Assembly (NCBI GenBank): GCA_951217055.1
Contig: OX578284.1
Location: 42,807,467-42,871,466, forward strand
From: Gerris lacustris
Lineage: Eukaryota; Arthropoda; Insecta; Hemiptera; Gerridae
Direction of reading: 5' to 3'
Length of the DNA: 64,000 bases
Each line of letters begins with the position of its first letter. Within the stretch, counting starts at the first letter, position 1. Positions 46,938 through 57,100 of the stretch are shown piece after piece. A program made the position numbers and the translations under genes. The notes under the pieces were generated by a model, which saw only the letters and a program-made list of their open reading frames with translations, was not told the DNA's origin and ran no database searches.

Positions 46938-47018
46938 TACTTTTGCTTCCGAGTTACCGAAGGTAACGGAAGCTATGTGATCGTTCTAGAGAACGAAACA
47001 TTTTTATGTCTCCAATTC
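46938..47018 (-). repeat. Family A tail fragment
   Basis: The complement reads GGAGACATAAAAATGTTTCG to TAGCTTCCGTTACCTTCGGT, the last 80 bp of family A. It immediately precedes the minisatellite. Confidence 0.75.
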
Positions 47019-47029
47019 ATGATGTCCCA

Positions 47030-47862
47030 GGTTGTTAGATGTGGTTGAAGGTGGTTTGATGTGCTTGGAGGTGGTTGTAGGTTGTTAGAGGTGGTTGAAA
47101 GTAGTTTGATGTGCTTGGAGGTGGTTGAAAGTGGTTTGATGTGCTTGGAGGTGGTTGTAGGTTGATAGAGGTGGTTGAAAGTGGTTTGATGTGCTTGGAG
47201 GAGGTTGTAGGTTGTTAGAGGTGGTTGGAGGTTATTAGAGGTGGTTGTAGGTGATTGAAGGTGGTTTGATGTGCTTGGAGGTGGTTGTAGGTTGTAAGAG
47301 GTGGTTGAAAGTGGTATGATGTGCTTGGAGGTGGTTGAAAGGGGTTTGATGTGCTAAAAGATTGTTGTAGGTTGTTAGAGGTGGTTGAAAGTGGTTTGAT
47401 GTGCTTGGAGGTGGTTGTAGGTTGTAAGAGGTGGTTGGAGGTTATTAGAGGTAGTTGCAGGTGGTTGAAGGTGGTTTGATGTGCTTGGAGGTGGTTGTAG
47501 GTTGTTAGAGATGGTTGAAAGTGGTTTGATGTGCTTGGAGGTGGTTGTAGGTTGTTAGAGGTGGTTGGAGGTTATTAGAGGTGGTTGTAGGTGGTTAAAG
47601 GTGGTTTGATGTGCTTGGGGGTGGTTGAAAGTGGTTTGATGTGCTTGGAGGTGGTTAAAAGGGGTTTGATGTGCTAAAAAATAGTTGTAGGTTGTTAGAG
47701 GTGGTTTGATGTGGTTTGATGTGCTTGGAGGTGGTTGTAGGTTGTTAGAGGTGGTTGGAGGTTATTAGAGGTGGTTGTAGGTGGTTGTAGGTGGTTAAAG
47801 GTGGTTTGATGTGCTTGGAGGTGGTTGAAAGTGGTTTGATGTGCTTGGAGGTGGTTGAAAAT
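47030..47862. repeat. GGTGGTTG-based minisatellite with higher-order units
   Basis: Decamers of type GAGGTGGTTG, GTAGGTTGTTA and GTGGTTTGATGTGCTTG recur in blocks of roughly 50-60 bp over 830 bp. One strand is very G/T-rich. Related motifs occur at 49455-49600 (complement), 50128-50162 and, more loosely, 18936-19145. Confidence 0.95.
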
Positions 47863-47939
47863 TTGCAACTACCTTTATGTAAAATAAAATCACAAAATTA
47901 GATTGTACTCTTTGCGCCCCCTCGATATTTGCGCCACTG

Positions 47940-47972
47940 GTAGGGCCTTCCTCGCCAACGCCTAGCTACAGC
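47940..47972 (-). mobile_element. Possible hAT terminus
   Basis: Complement begins CAGAGCTGTAGCTAGGCG and continues into GGAAGGCCCTACCAGTGGCGC, like hAT ends. No partner terminus or duplication was found. Confidence 0.35.
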
Positions 47973-48059
47973 TCTGGAAAGGAGGCAGATTGGCTTTCAC
48001 TTTTTCGTGAAATTTTTTGGCTTCACTGCTTTCGCCGATATGATATAAGTTCTATATTT

Positions 48060-48115
48060 TATATAAACTAGGGGGCTCTTCCCCCCTACTCGCTTCGCTC
48101 GTCGAAAAGCGGCCG
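48060..48115. other. GC-rich hairpin patch
   Basis: AGGGGGCTCTTCCCCCCT followed by ACTCGCTTCGCTCGTCG; self-complementary and unlike its AT-rich surroundings. Function unknown, probably the end of a repeat. Confidence 0.4.
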
Positions 48116-48212
48116 CTGCCTTGAACCTTTTTTGAACAATTTGTCATTTTACAATTTGACACAATTGTTTGTTTACAAAACTTTTTTAATAATATAGATA
48201 GATGATATCAGA

Positions 48213-48412
48213 GTAATCAAAATGGATTAATGTTTCATAATTTCACACCTTAAGATCCATCGACTATATCAATTAGACAAAAATGTATACTGGTTTTCTC
48301 CTCTTCATGGTAAAACATTGAAATGTCGATGTTTGGATTCAATGCCCAAAAACATAACCATGATTCAATGTTTTTTCATTATATGGAGAAAATGAGTATT
48401 TTTTTCTAACAT
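48213..48412 (-). repeat. Family B dispersed repeat, copy 2
   Basis: Reverse complement of 1785-1990 with high identity (for example CACACCTTAAGATCC, CATTTTCTCCATATAATG on the complement). Confidence 0.75.
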
Positions 48413-49454
48413 AATTTCTTATACATATAATAACGATATAAAAAAAAACTACATGCACTCTTCTAGATGTTTGCCCGCCCGTGCGTAGAGGAAGAGTCTA
48501 GTATTCCAATATAGTACTGATCGCATGAACGGTTACGGTGCGTTAAAAAAATCCATAGACATCGTCATCTCTACTTTTCCTTAACTTCAACGAACCATTA
48601 TCATCAACGCCTTACAATACCCAAGGAAGAAGAGTAACTAACTGCGCCGGAAACAGGGAATCAATTTGTTTACGGAATGTACACAAACCCCCCGCAAGCT
48701 GCTTATCACCAGGTGTACCAACTGACCGTCTGACCTTCCTAATCAAACCCAGCAATCTTCAACGATAAATAAATAAATGATTGTTGTAATTCTACAACGA
48801 TAGGATTATTTTAACTGTTAGTATCCTTTAGTTATTCTTTAGTTTAGTTTAAAAGATGACAATTCATTTTATGAGACTCCGGTCTTTGAATAGAAATATT
48901 TATAAAAGGGTGAGATAAAGATAAACAAATGTTTTTGGTGATGTCGCTCGTTTAAAAACAAACAATAGTTTCTTTGTTTCTTTTGTATTGTATATTTAAG
49001 TGTTTAAAGGAAATCAGATTTCGTCAATTAGTTTAATGGTATATGTACCTCTACCTCTTCGTATTATAAACCTTAATCCTTCCTACATCTAATGCACTGT
49101 ATTATTATCCAGATATAAAATTAATATAATTATAATAACATTTTGTTTTCTAGTTCTCTTTGTTATTACAAAAAGGGGTTTCTGTTGCGGGGAGCCTAAC
49201 CTGAGTCGATTTTAATGAAATTTGCCATATAGGATACCCTGAAACGATATCGAGAAATGAATTTTAGCTATAAATTTAAGGGCGTTGCGGTGGGAGTTGT
49301 TAAGCGTTAGGAATAAACTTAAAGATAGGTCCAAAACAACATAGACAAACTTTTTTTTTTTTTTTTTTTTCACTAGCAGTGTTTTCAATTTAGTTTTCGT
49401 ATTTTCGTATGTATGTATTATTGAACATTTGATCAACATTTTATTTAGAATTGG
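48413..49454. other. No recognised gene
   Basis: Mixed composition. Two short frames are at background level. A T tract of about 20 lies near 49350. Confidence 0.45.
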
Positions 49455-49600
49455 TTTGAGGTGGTTGGAGATGGTTATTGAGCCTCTAACCACCTCCAAC
49501 CACCTCAAACCACCTCAAACCACCTCAAACCACCTCTAACCACCTCCAACTCCTCAAACAACCACAATCCACCTCGAACCCCCTTCAACCACCCAGAACG
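49455..49600. repeat. CCACCTCAAA minisatellite
   Basis: CACCTC(C/A)AACCACCTCAAAC units, the complement of the GAGGTGGTTG motif of the 47-kb array. The first part (GAGGTGGTTGGAGATGG) faces the second, giving a local inverted repeat. Confidence 0.88.
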
Positions 49601-50332
49601 ACTTAAAAACCAATTTAAAAATAAAAAGAAATACTTCTTGCATACGAGTCCGCAAGACAGTGAAACATTTTCATGTTTTCGCTCTGCGTAAACTACCGAC
49701 ATAAAATGAAATAAAATCGGTAATTTATTCAAGTAATTGATAAAAGTAGATGGAATATAATTATTATTCTTATCTCCACACCGGCACTGCCGCGGCTTGA
49801 TTACAATCGACTGAATTCAGAGGTGCCGGCACGCCTTCTACGAATTGTTAATATGCCTTCCTACTAGGTAGGGCCGAGAGTTGATGACAACCTCCTGTAC
49901 TTTCCTTACTCCCTGTCTCACGTATAAATCTTTTCGACTTTCTTCGGCCCTATGACGTACGGTGGAGGGAGGCCCAACAGCTGGAGACTGGATTACACAC
50001 CTCCTATAGCTTTTTAACTCCCTGTTATACTTTTCTGAGTTTTTAAGCTAAAAGTAACGTAACGTTTTTGACTTATATTCCATAGCCTAATCATGAAAAT
50101 GTCAAAAACCTAAAACTCACGTGGTTCAACGTGGTTGGAGGCGGTTTGAGGTGGTTGGAGGGGCATGCTGAAAAATTTGAAAATTGCTAGTAAGCACTAT
50201 TTTGAACTTAAAGGCTATGAGGCTAATGTAAGTTATGTAAGGCTAAGGTTTGCGTTTAATCTGATAGTTTTCAAGGAGGCTGCATTCCGGAGATCTGCCA
50301 GGTTCCCAAAATTTAGTTACGGCCCTGCTCCT
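49601..50332. other. No gene; GC-richer patches and a possible hAT end at 50315-50328
   Basis: A short GGTGGTTGGAGG cluster at 50128-50162. TAGTTACGGCCCTG at 50315-50328 looks like a hAT right end; no left end was found. The rest is unrecognised. Confidence 0.4.
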
Positions 50333-50375
50333 GTCCAATTCTAACTTCCTGACACCATATTTAAGAGCATCTCAA
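50333..50375 (+). repeat. Orphan piece of the 120-bp satellite
   Basis: TTCTAACTTCCTGACACCAT followed by ATTTAAGAGC matches the unit of the array at 2.1-2.6 kb (CTAACTTCCTGGCATGATAT). Confidence 0.55.
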
Positions 50376-50465
50376 GTTTTTAATGATGTTAAATTTTCGA
50401 AGTTTAAGTAATTAATTGGTGTAGAATATTTTATCTCATAACAACAATGCAATAATAATATAATA

Positions 50466-50876
50466 ACAAGTAAGGCGCGCTTCACGTAAGAACGTGAGGT
50501 GATAATCGCCGGTTTCTGTACGATCAAGTTAAAATTATTAAGAGTAAAATTTTAATAGTTGCATATTATTTTCCTACACTTCAAGACCTTTAAATTGATG
50601 TATAACATGTCACGGTGACTAACAAATGTTTTTTAGTCACCCGCAATATTGGCCGCCATCTTGGAACTATTAAGTAAGAAAACTTCAAAAAGTCTACATA
50701 GTTTTCACAAATACCGAGATGCACCTGTGTGCCGAATTTCATGTTCCTAGGTATAGTAGAGTCTGAATTGAAACATGCCAACGGACAGACGCCAACTGAA
50801 CGGACTGACAGACAGACAGACAGAAAGAGCCGTTTTATAAGGTTTCTTTTCGTACTTCATACAGAAACCTAAAATT
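50466..50876 (-). mobile_element. Family F dispersed repeat, copy 2
   Basis: Inverted relative to 20284-20645. Ends CAAGTAAGGCGCGCTTCACG and ATACAGAAACCTAAAA; contains GGCCGCCATCTTGG, CTGTGTGCCGAATTTCATGT and GACAGACAGACAGACAG. Internal frames are not conserved. Confidence 0.8.
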
Positions 50877-51741
50877 AAAAAACATAATAATAACGCTTTA
50901 TTGAATGTAAAATAAGATGTACAAATACTTGTACATCTTATTTTACAATAATATTTACACAGTGGTAACATTATACATAAACTCAATCTATTCACGCCAT
51001 CTTTAAACTCAATATAAAAAAATGTTTATTTTACAATGTTTAACCTATAAACCTAAAAAACATCCCCAATTTCCATGCCCAAAACTATTTTATAAGAAAT
51101 CAGAGGAGAAAGAACAAGGAAGTAACCCGGTTTCAGATGGTTAATGCGTGCAGATCAAATCGAATTGAGTTAACAGTATGGCCCGTTAATTCCTTCACAA
51201 AAACTTTGACTAATCGAACTCTAAATAACTGTCTGTTAACTGTACCCCTAGATAACCCTGAATTCTTTACTATAATCATATCTAATAATCTAATAATATA
51301 ATCGAATAATTACATTAAAAAACCTCCAAAAAAATAGGATTTTCTAGAAAGATAGAAGCCATAATGGCTCGAATTCTTCACTAAATTGTATGAATTCTAA
51401 AATTCATTCAAAACATTTCTAATATCTAATTTTTTAAAAAATCAATTATTTATGCTTGTAATCTTCACTTAATTTTATAAGAAGGTAATTTTTGATTCAA
51501 CGACTTCCACCCTATTATTATCATTAACCTCACTAAGCGAAACCTTTTTTTCTTTTTTCCTTTAACTTAGTCCCAGACTATCATGTGTAGTATATTTAAC
51601 TTTAAAAATTAAATAAAAATTAGATAGGATAGAATTGAAATATCCAAATCTAAAAAGATTGATTAATTTAATTAAAATCAAAGTACAAGCTAGCAGAGTT
51701 TTGATAAAATTTTCAATGAAGTGTATATTTTAAGTTTCATA
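50877..51741. other. AT-rich stretch, nothing recognised
   Basis: A short inverted pair of GTAAAATAAGATGTAC with its complement near 50905-50945; otherwise nothing. Confidence 0.5.
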
Positions 51742-52446
51742 GTTTTTAACTTCCTATACTCCTTTTTGTTTATTTATTTAACCATTATTATAGTCCAGGA
51801 GATAGAGTGCAAAAAAGTATCTGACTAACATCAAGCTAGAATTTTGTGTATAAGTAAATCTTTTGGTGCCTTTTAAGAATATGAGGTCGGCTAAGTTCGT
51901 CTGCAGGACAAAGCTTGACAATAGGCATTTGAAAAAATCAAACCTGTGGAGAGCGGCCATGTCTCTCCCTTTATGGTGGACAAGGTGAACTTAGTTAGTA
52001 GACCAAAAATCAAGTTGATGATAGTTTGTCACTTAATAGATTAGTTAGTCAAATATCACTTCTAATCAAAGAGTTCATCATTTTTTAAATTACCTATTGC
52101 CAAGCTATCCACAAACGAACTTAGCCGACCACATATTCTTCATCAAAGTATCATCAAATTGAATTTTGGTCTACTAACTAAGTTCGTAGTAAGGATCATG
52201 AAAATCACATTGTCCACCATAAAGGGTGGGACATGGCCGCCCTCCACCAATTTGTTTTTTTCAAATGCCTATTGCCAAGCTATGTCCCGCAAACGAATTT
52301 AGCTGACCACATATTCTTAAAAGGCACCAAAAGATTTACTTATACACAATATTCTAGTTAGATGTCAGATACTCTTTTGCACGCTATCTCCTGGACTATA
52401 ATAATGATTAAATAAATAAGCAAAAAGGGGTAGAGGAAGTTAAAAA
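51742..52446. mobile_element. Long-TIR MITE, about 700 bp, arms about 270 bp
   Basis: Both ends read GTTTTTAACTTCCT(A/C)TAC on their own strand. Arms of about 270 bp share TATAGTCCAGGAGATAG, TTTGGTGCCTTTTAAGAATA and GGCCATGTC. CCATTTATGGTGGACAA-like blocks flank the inner part. TTAA lies at both ends (TTAACTTCC...GGAAGTTAA), so a TTAA target is possible, but the repeats also match just outside it. No transposase remnant. Confidence 0.88.
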
Positions 52447-52967
52447 CATAATGTAAAGTGAAGATATTATGGTGGTAACAAACGTTACAATATATTATAA
52501 TCCTTGTAATAACTGAAGTAAAAGCATTTATTATGACTCATACTTCCTCATACCGCTATTTACTTTATTCTTGATTAACTAGCCTTTGACCTGCGAAAGA
52601 TAATAAATGGAGGGCTCAAGTTAATTTACTTAACTTGAGGTAACGTTAATGAAGGTCATGCTTGCGGTTATACTTCATATCAAATTCAGTTCATATCATA
52701 AGAGTATAAACTTAGTTGCTGTCATGAATCTGGTTATAATTTTTTTTTCTATTCTTTAAATTTTTAGATTTTTCATAATGCTTCGTAGTCGTAATAAAAT
52801 TATGTGTTGTAAATAGTATGAGCGTAATCTTAAAATCTAATGGTACGTCGCGTCAAGGAGTGTATAGGTAAAGCCGAAATCCGCCAAATTTTTATAAAAT
52901 GATGTATTCAATTTTTTACAGGTTTACCTCTATTTAAATTAACTCTACAAGTCTTCATTTAACAATT
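52447..52967. other. AT-rich stretch, nothing recognised
   Basis: No feature. Confidence 0.5.
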
Positions 52968-53524
52968 AAATAAATGTTTAGCATAACAATTAATTTTTTA
53001 ACTGAAAATCACATTAAATAGAGAACAGTGGATCATGAAATGAGGAAAAGTGTAAGTTACCATGTTTTAGAAGATATAAATTGGAATAAATGAGAAGGTA
53101 AATACTTTTTAAATTATAGTTCAATATTAAAAAATTTTAACAGACAAATTAATGTAATTGTAGGTAGACGCACGACGCACGGTTGAATAACTGGTAGTTA
53201 GTTTTTCAAAGGAATATGTATATTTTTAATATAACAGAAGGATTGAATAAAGGTTAGTGTATAGTGATATATATATAATTATGGTATAAGTTGTCACAAA
53301 ATTATATGTTAAATTATGTTGGATTGAAGTAATAATACAAAGTGTTTATGAAAATATTTGTTAATGTGAATGATGATGTAGATAAATAAATTTAAAATCT
53401 TCTTTTAGGCCTGAGGATGCCTCAAAGGAGGTGAAATATAGCCAAACATGGAGTAGCAATAAAAATTATTATTAATACCCTATAGACCTAAGAAAGACTG
53501 AAGAATAAAATAAATGTTTAGCAT
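52968..53524 (+). mobile_element. Insertion bounded by 17-bp direct repeats, Penelope-like hairpin near its 3' end
   Basis: AAATAAATGTTTAGCAT occurs at 52968-52984 and 53508-53524, enclosing 523 bp. The enclosed part has no terminal inverted repeats. Near its right end is CTGAGGATGCCTC-AAAG-GAGGTGAAATA (53411-53438), the same CTGANGA-hairpin-GAAA layout as at 5585. A long variable duplication fits a retroelement-type insertion; coding capacity is absent. Confidence 0.65.
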
Positions 53525-53735
53525 TATTTAATTAGCAGTGTTAAGAAAAGATTATTATTTCATTTTGTTTTCTTTTTGCTTTTTCTTTTACGGCCCAATA
53601 CGAGATTTTAAAATTTTTCTTGACCCACAAAAAATGAATGTATTTTCAAAAAAAAAATATATTTTTTAATAAAAAGTCAAGTTATTTGTTTGTTTATTCA
53701 TACTCAAAAATTGCAAAAATAATTTTGTAAGTAAT

Positions 53736-54307
53736 TAAAATACACTGCCAATTAGTGTGGCACATAGCTTCCTCGCATCCTATCATGTATTGTTTTATTA
53801 CTTTATTGTTATATTGTTTATTGTGTAAGAATAATTAAAATTTTTTAGAATCTTTAACACTTTATAGGGGTGTCGCTGTAGGTTTTACTAAAAAATTGTA
53901 TTTGAAAAAAATGTTCGTCTCATTGAATAGATAAGGTATGATTTTTTTCCCGACCGAAAATTCCAATTTTAAATTTGAAGTTCACGTTTACGCGAGCGTT
54001 GCACGTGAACGCTTGAACGGATAACGTTGTCCAACGAACTCGACCTGAGCATTGGTAAAATAAACATTTCTACCAAATTTCATCAAAATCAGGCAACATT
54101 TACTCAAGTTATCGTCGCACGTTTCATAATTCGCGGACACACAGACCGACAGACAGACCGACAGACAGACAGACACGGAACCAAAAATGTTCCCTGATGT
54201 CTGAAACGGATTTCTGTCTTGGAATTTTTAAAATCGGAGGTATAAAACTTTTTTGTCCTCAAAAGTGAACACAATGCTTCCGTTACCTTCGGTAAGCTCG
54301 GAAGCAA
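53736..54307 (+). mobile_element. Family A dispersed repeat, copy 5 (full length)
   Basis: From ACACTGCCAATTAGTGTGGC to CTTCCGTTACCTTCGGTAAG with CTCGGAAGCAAT. Contains GACAGACCGACAGACAGACA and GGAACCAAAAATGTTCCC. Frames with Cys-Leu-Ser-Val repeats on the minus strand come from the CAGA tract. Confidence 0.82.
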
Positions 54308-54650
54308 TTAACAATTATATTCATTTAAAACTTTAGTAAATGAAGTAAGCTTTGCTTTCCACATATTGTGTCTTAAGTGCGAAGGATGATGTTGTTTGTC
54401 ATCACATAACAATTTCAAATTAGGTGGTAATGATGTTAATTATCGGTTGCGCATGAAATATCAATTACATTATCAACTTCTTGTTCACTAAGATTTAACA
54501 TTTCTTCCTTTTCAATTTCAACAGAAAAAGGATCTTTAATTCACATATTTTTTGAAGGAATATCCGGAAAGCAGTCTTTAAAACTATTTATTAGCTCCGA
54601 AAGATGTCCTTGAATTGAAACTGATAGTGTTCCATTTTTTCCTAGATAGG
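54308..54650. other. AT-rich stretch, nothing recognised
   Basis: No feature before the poly(T) tract at about 54658-54686. Confidence 0.5.
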
Positions 54651-54655
54651 TTTAA

Positions 54656-54686
<31 letters not shown>

Positions 54687-54784
54687 AGCATTTTTAAAAA
54701 AACACTGTTTATACACTTTACAGTTAAACACTATAAAGTGTGGCCTACGGACCCTCGCTGTGTGCTGACTAGCACACACTTGAC

Positions 54785-54965
54785 CTGTTTATTATTATTT
54801 ATTTGCTTATTTATTTATATTTATTTATTGTGCTGGGTCGCGACCTACACTTTGGGATCTACTCGATGTAATTATCAGTATGAAACATGTCTTACCTCTT
54901 TGGGATTCGAACTCATCATATATTTCGGTATTTTGACCTTCGTTCAAATACGCAGTTAGTATTGG
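54785..54965 (-). mobile_element. Candidate tRNA-like SINE with (AATA)n tail
   Basis: On the minus strand, GTTCGAATCCC (about 54903-54914) is a perfect polymerase III B-box core. About 110 bp further on comes a tail of AATAAATAAATATAAATAAA type ending near 54786. A credible A box about 45 nt upstream was not found, and no target duplication was seen. Confidence 0.35.
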
Positions 54966-54989
54966 AACTTAACGATTTGTTTCACTAAA

Positions 54990-55549
54990 CAGTTATCATC
55001 GTATACAAGAAAAACAAGAACGGTACCGAAAATTATAATTATTACTTTTATTTTTATGGGTTATAAAATTACGATTTTAAATATTAAGATTGAGTAATCT
55101 AACCAACTTTACCGAATAAGAGCCTAACAGCCGAGCTAATACCATGTTAGCGGAAAAACAAATAAAATGAAATAATCATAATAAAACAGAGAAATAAAAA
55201 TATAATAATAAGATTCAAGTTTTCAGCAATGAATCAGTTAAGATAAAAGTTCTATTAAACCAAAAATAAAAATAAAAATGTTATCACCGCATAGTTGAAA
55301 ACATTGTATAACTTAAATAATAAATCATTAATAAGTTTTGAAATATACCACTTAGTGAATTAACTTCTTAAAATAAGAAATAACTATAAGTATAATTATT
55401 CAAAAGGTAAATCAAGTGTCTCTAACACAAATCCAACTTTAGCCCAAAGACTTAACTAATCAAAGAACAAAAATGCTTTTTAGTTGATTTATATTGGTGG
55501 TTATAAAAAAATCGACCCGAGACAACTCAGACAAACTTTCTCATACACG
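54990..55549. other. AT-rich stretch, nothing recognised
   Basis: No feature. Confidence 0.5.
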
Positions 55550-56347
55550 AGTTCATAGTTTTCGTGTTTTCGAAGGTATATTTAATTATTATTGAACATT
55601 ACAGCAAAATGTATCATAAAAATAACTTCTCCTCGACGGGGAATCGAACCCGGCCTCTCTGTGTCCGCGTTTAAAACAATTTTGTCAGGAACTAGATTTT
55701 TTCCAGGGAAAACGGCCTATATCGTTAGATTCGTATTTAAATGGACTACATTTTAGGATTTTTCACGTTTTTTCAGAGTTTTTGGAGAGCAGCACCCCCA
55801 AAAATTAATTTCTCAATATTGTCATGGGGTATGTTTTTTCTGAACATGTATGCCAAATTACGTCAAAATCTGCTCAGTAATTTAGCCTTTATACGTTTAC
55901 ACAGACGAGAGATGACCAATGACAGACAGACATTTTTTTAAACCACATTTTTGGACTCAAAGGACTTCAAAACGTTTAACCCTTTATAGGTCAGTGTCTA
56001 ATATATAAGACACCCTTGAGGCACCCTGAATGGGCAAGACATATATATTGATATGTACAGCTACTATGTATATATAGTTCTAGAAGAGAAAATAAAAAAA
56101 ATACGTCGTTTTCAAACAAAAACACTATCGATACGTCTTTATATCGACGCAATAATGCTTTTTAAATCCATCATTACAAAATCAGACTATAAACAGCTGA
56201 GACAAACTAAACCAAGGGTTTTTCAGGGTGTTCGGTGTCCCCTTGAGTGGACACTGACCGTTAACGACAAAATTAAATTTTTGACTTGCCCTATAAAGGG
56301 ATCGAATTTTTGAGCCATCACAATACTTTCTCTTTATAATATGAGAA
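55550..56347 (-). mobile_element. Family E dispersed repeat, copy 6, with an insertion
   Basis: Minus-strand copy. The head hairpin (TTTTCTC...GAGAAAG) is near 56340 and the 3' end near 55555. It carries the best B-box-like motif of the family, GGGTTCGATTCCCC (complement of 55638-55651). Blocks GAACTAGATTTTTTCC, GCAGCACCCCCAAAAATTAA and TTTTTTGGACTCAAAGGA-type sequence match the other copies. It is interrupted at 55980-56300. Confidence 0.78.
55980..56300. mobile_element. 321-bp MITE with CCCTTTATAGG ends (piggyBac-like?)
   Basis: Starts CCCTTTATAGG right after TTAA (55976-55979) and ends CCTATAAAGGG. Subterminal AGGTCAGTGTC/GACACTGACC blocks are also inverted. Interrupts a family E copy. 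CCCTTT ends next to TTAA suggest piggyBac, but the right flank reads ATCG rather than TTAA, so the assignment is weak. Confidence 0.65.
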
Positions 56348-56837
56348 AATAAAAAGTGTATTGAACGTAAGAAATGTCATTCACTAAACTCCATTAGACG
56401 ACTTAATTGTTACACTTTAAAGTTCTTTAACCTCTAAAATAGTTAATAAGGTAACAGAACTTCTCCAAAAAAAAAAAAAACTAGTAGTTCATTCAAATTA
56501 GTTTGTTCCGTGCTATGTGATTCTTTATAAATAGTGTTGCAGTACAATTAATTCTTACTTTATAGAGTTCTTTGATCCCCGAAAAGTTTTAGACTAATTG
56601 TTCCCATTAACAAAAGCCAAGCTAATTATTAGAGTGGTATTTACATTTTATACATTGGTCATTAGACTAGTAGTGGTTTGGATAGTGTCTTAAAAGGTGT
56701 TAGTCAAAATTTCAGAAAACAAAAAAGGATTTCTTTTTTTAAAAAAGAAGGTAAGAATCGAAGGGTTTAAGAAATGCCAATTAACGTAAAAGATATCAAA
56801 ACAATAAAGTAGAATGTTTTATTTCTTATACTTGTCT
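56348..56837. other. AT-rich stretch, nothing recognised
   Basis: No feature. Confidence 0.5.
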
Positions 56838-57100
56838 CTGAAATCTTGTAATCTAACTTCCCGATTATCTAGAAAGCTAAAACTTGCTCAGATTATGTAT
56901 TTACTATTACAATACAATAATCAGTCATTAGTTGATTAAACAATTAACTATTTATTTATTATAATGACAATTACATTTTTTTTTCTTTGTTTTTTTGTGT
57001 ATCCCCAAGTCTTATAACTTAATTTGGCCCACTTCCCGACTATCTAGAAAGCTGAAACTTGCACAGATTATGTATTTTAGATGGCAATATAATTATCAAT
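56838..57100 (+). repeat. Family G dispersed repeat, two copies
   Basis: CTTCCCGA(T/C)TATCTAGAAAGC with CAGATTATGTATTT occurs at about 56858 and 57035, about 180 bp apart, and matches 26648-26760. Confidence 0.7.

Noticed and set aside
53988..54307. Cys-Leu-Ser-Val-rich frames on the minus strand
   Set aside because: They translate the CAGA repeat of family A and recur wherever that tract occurs.
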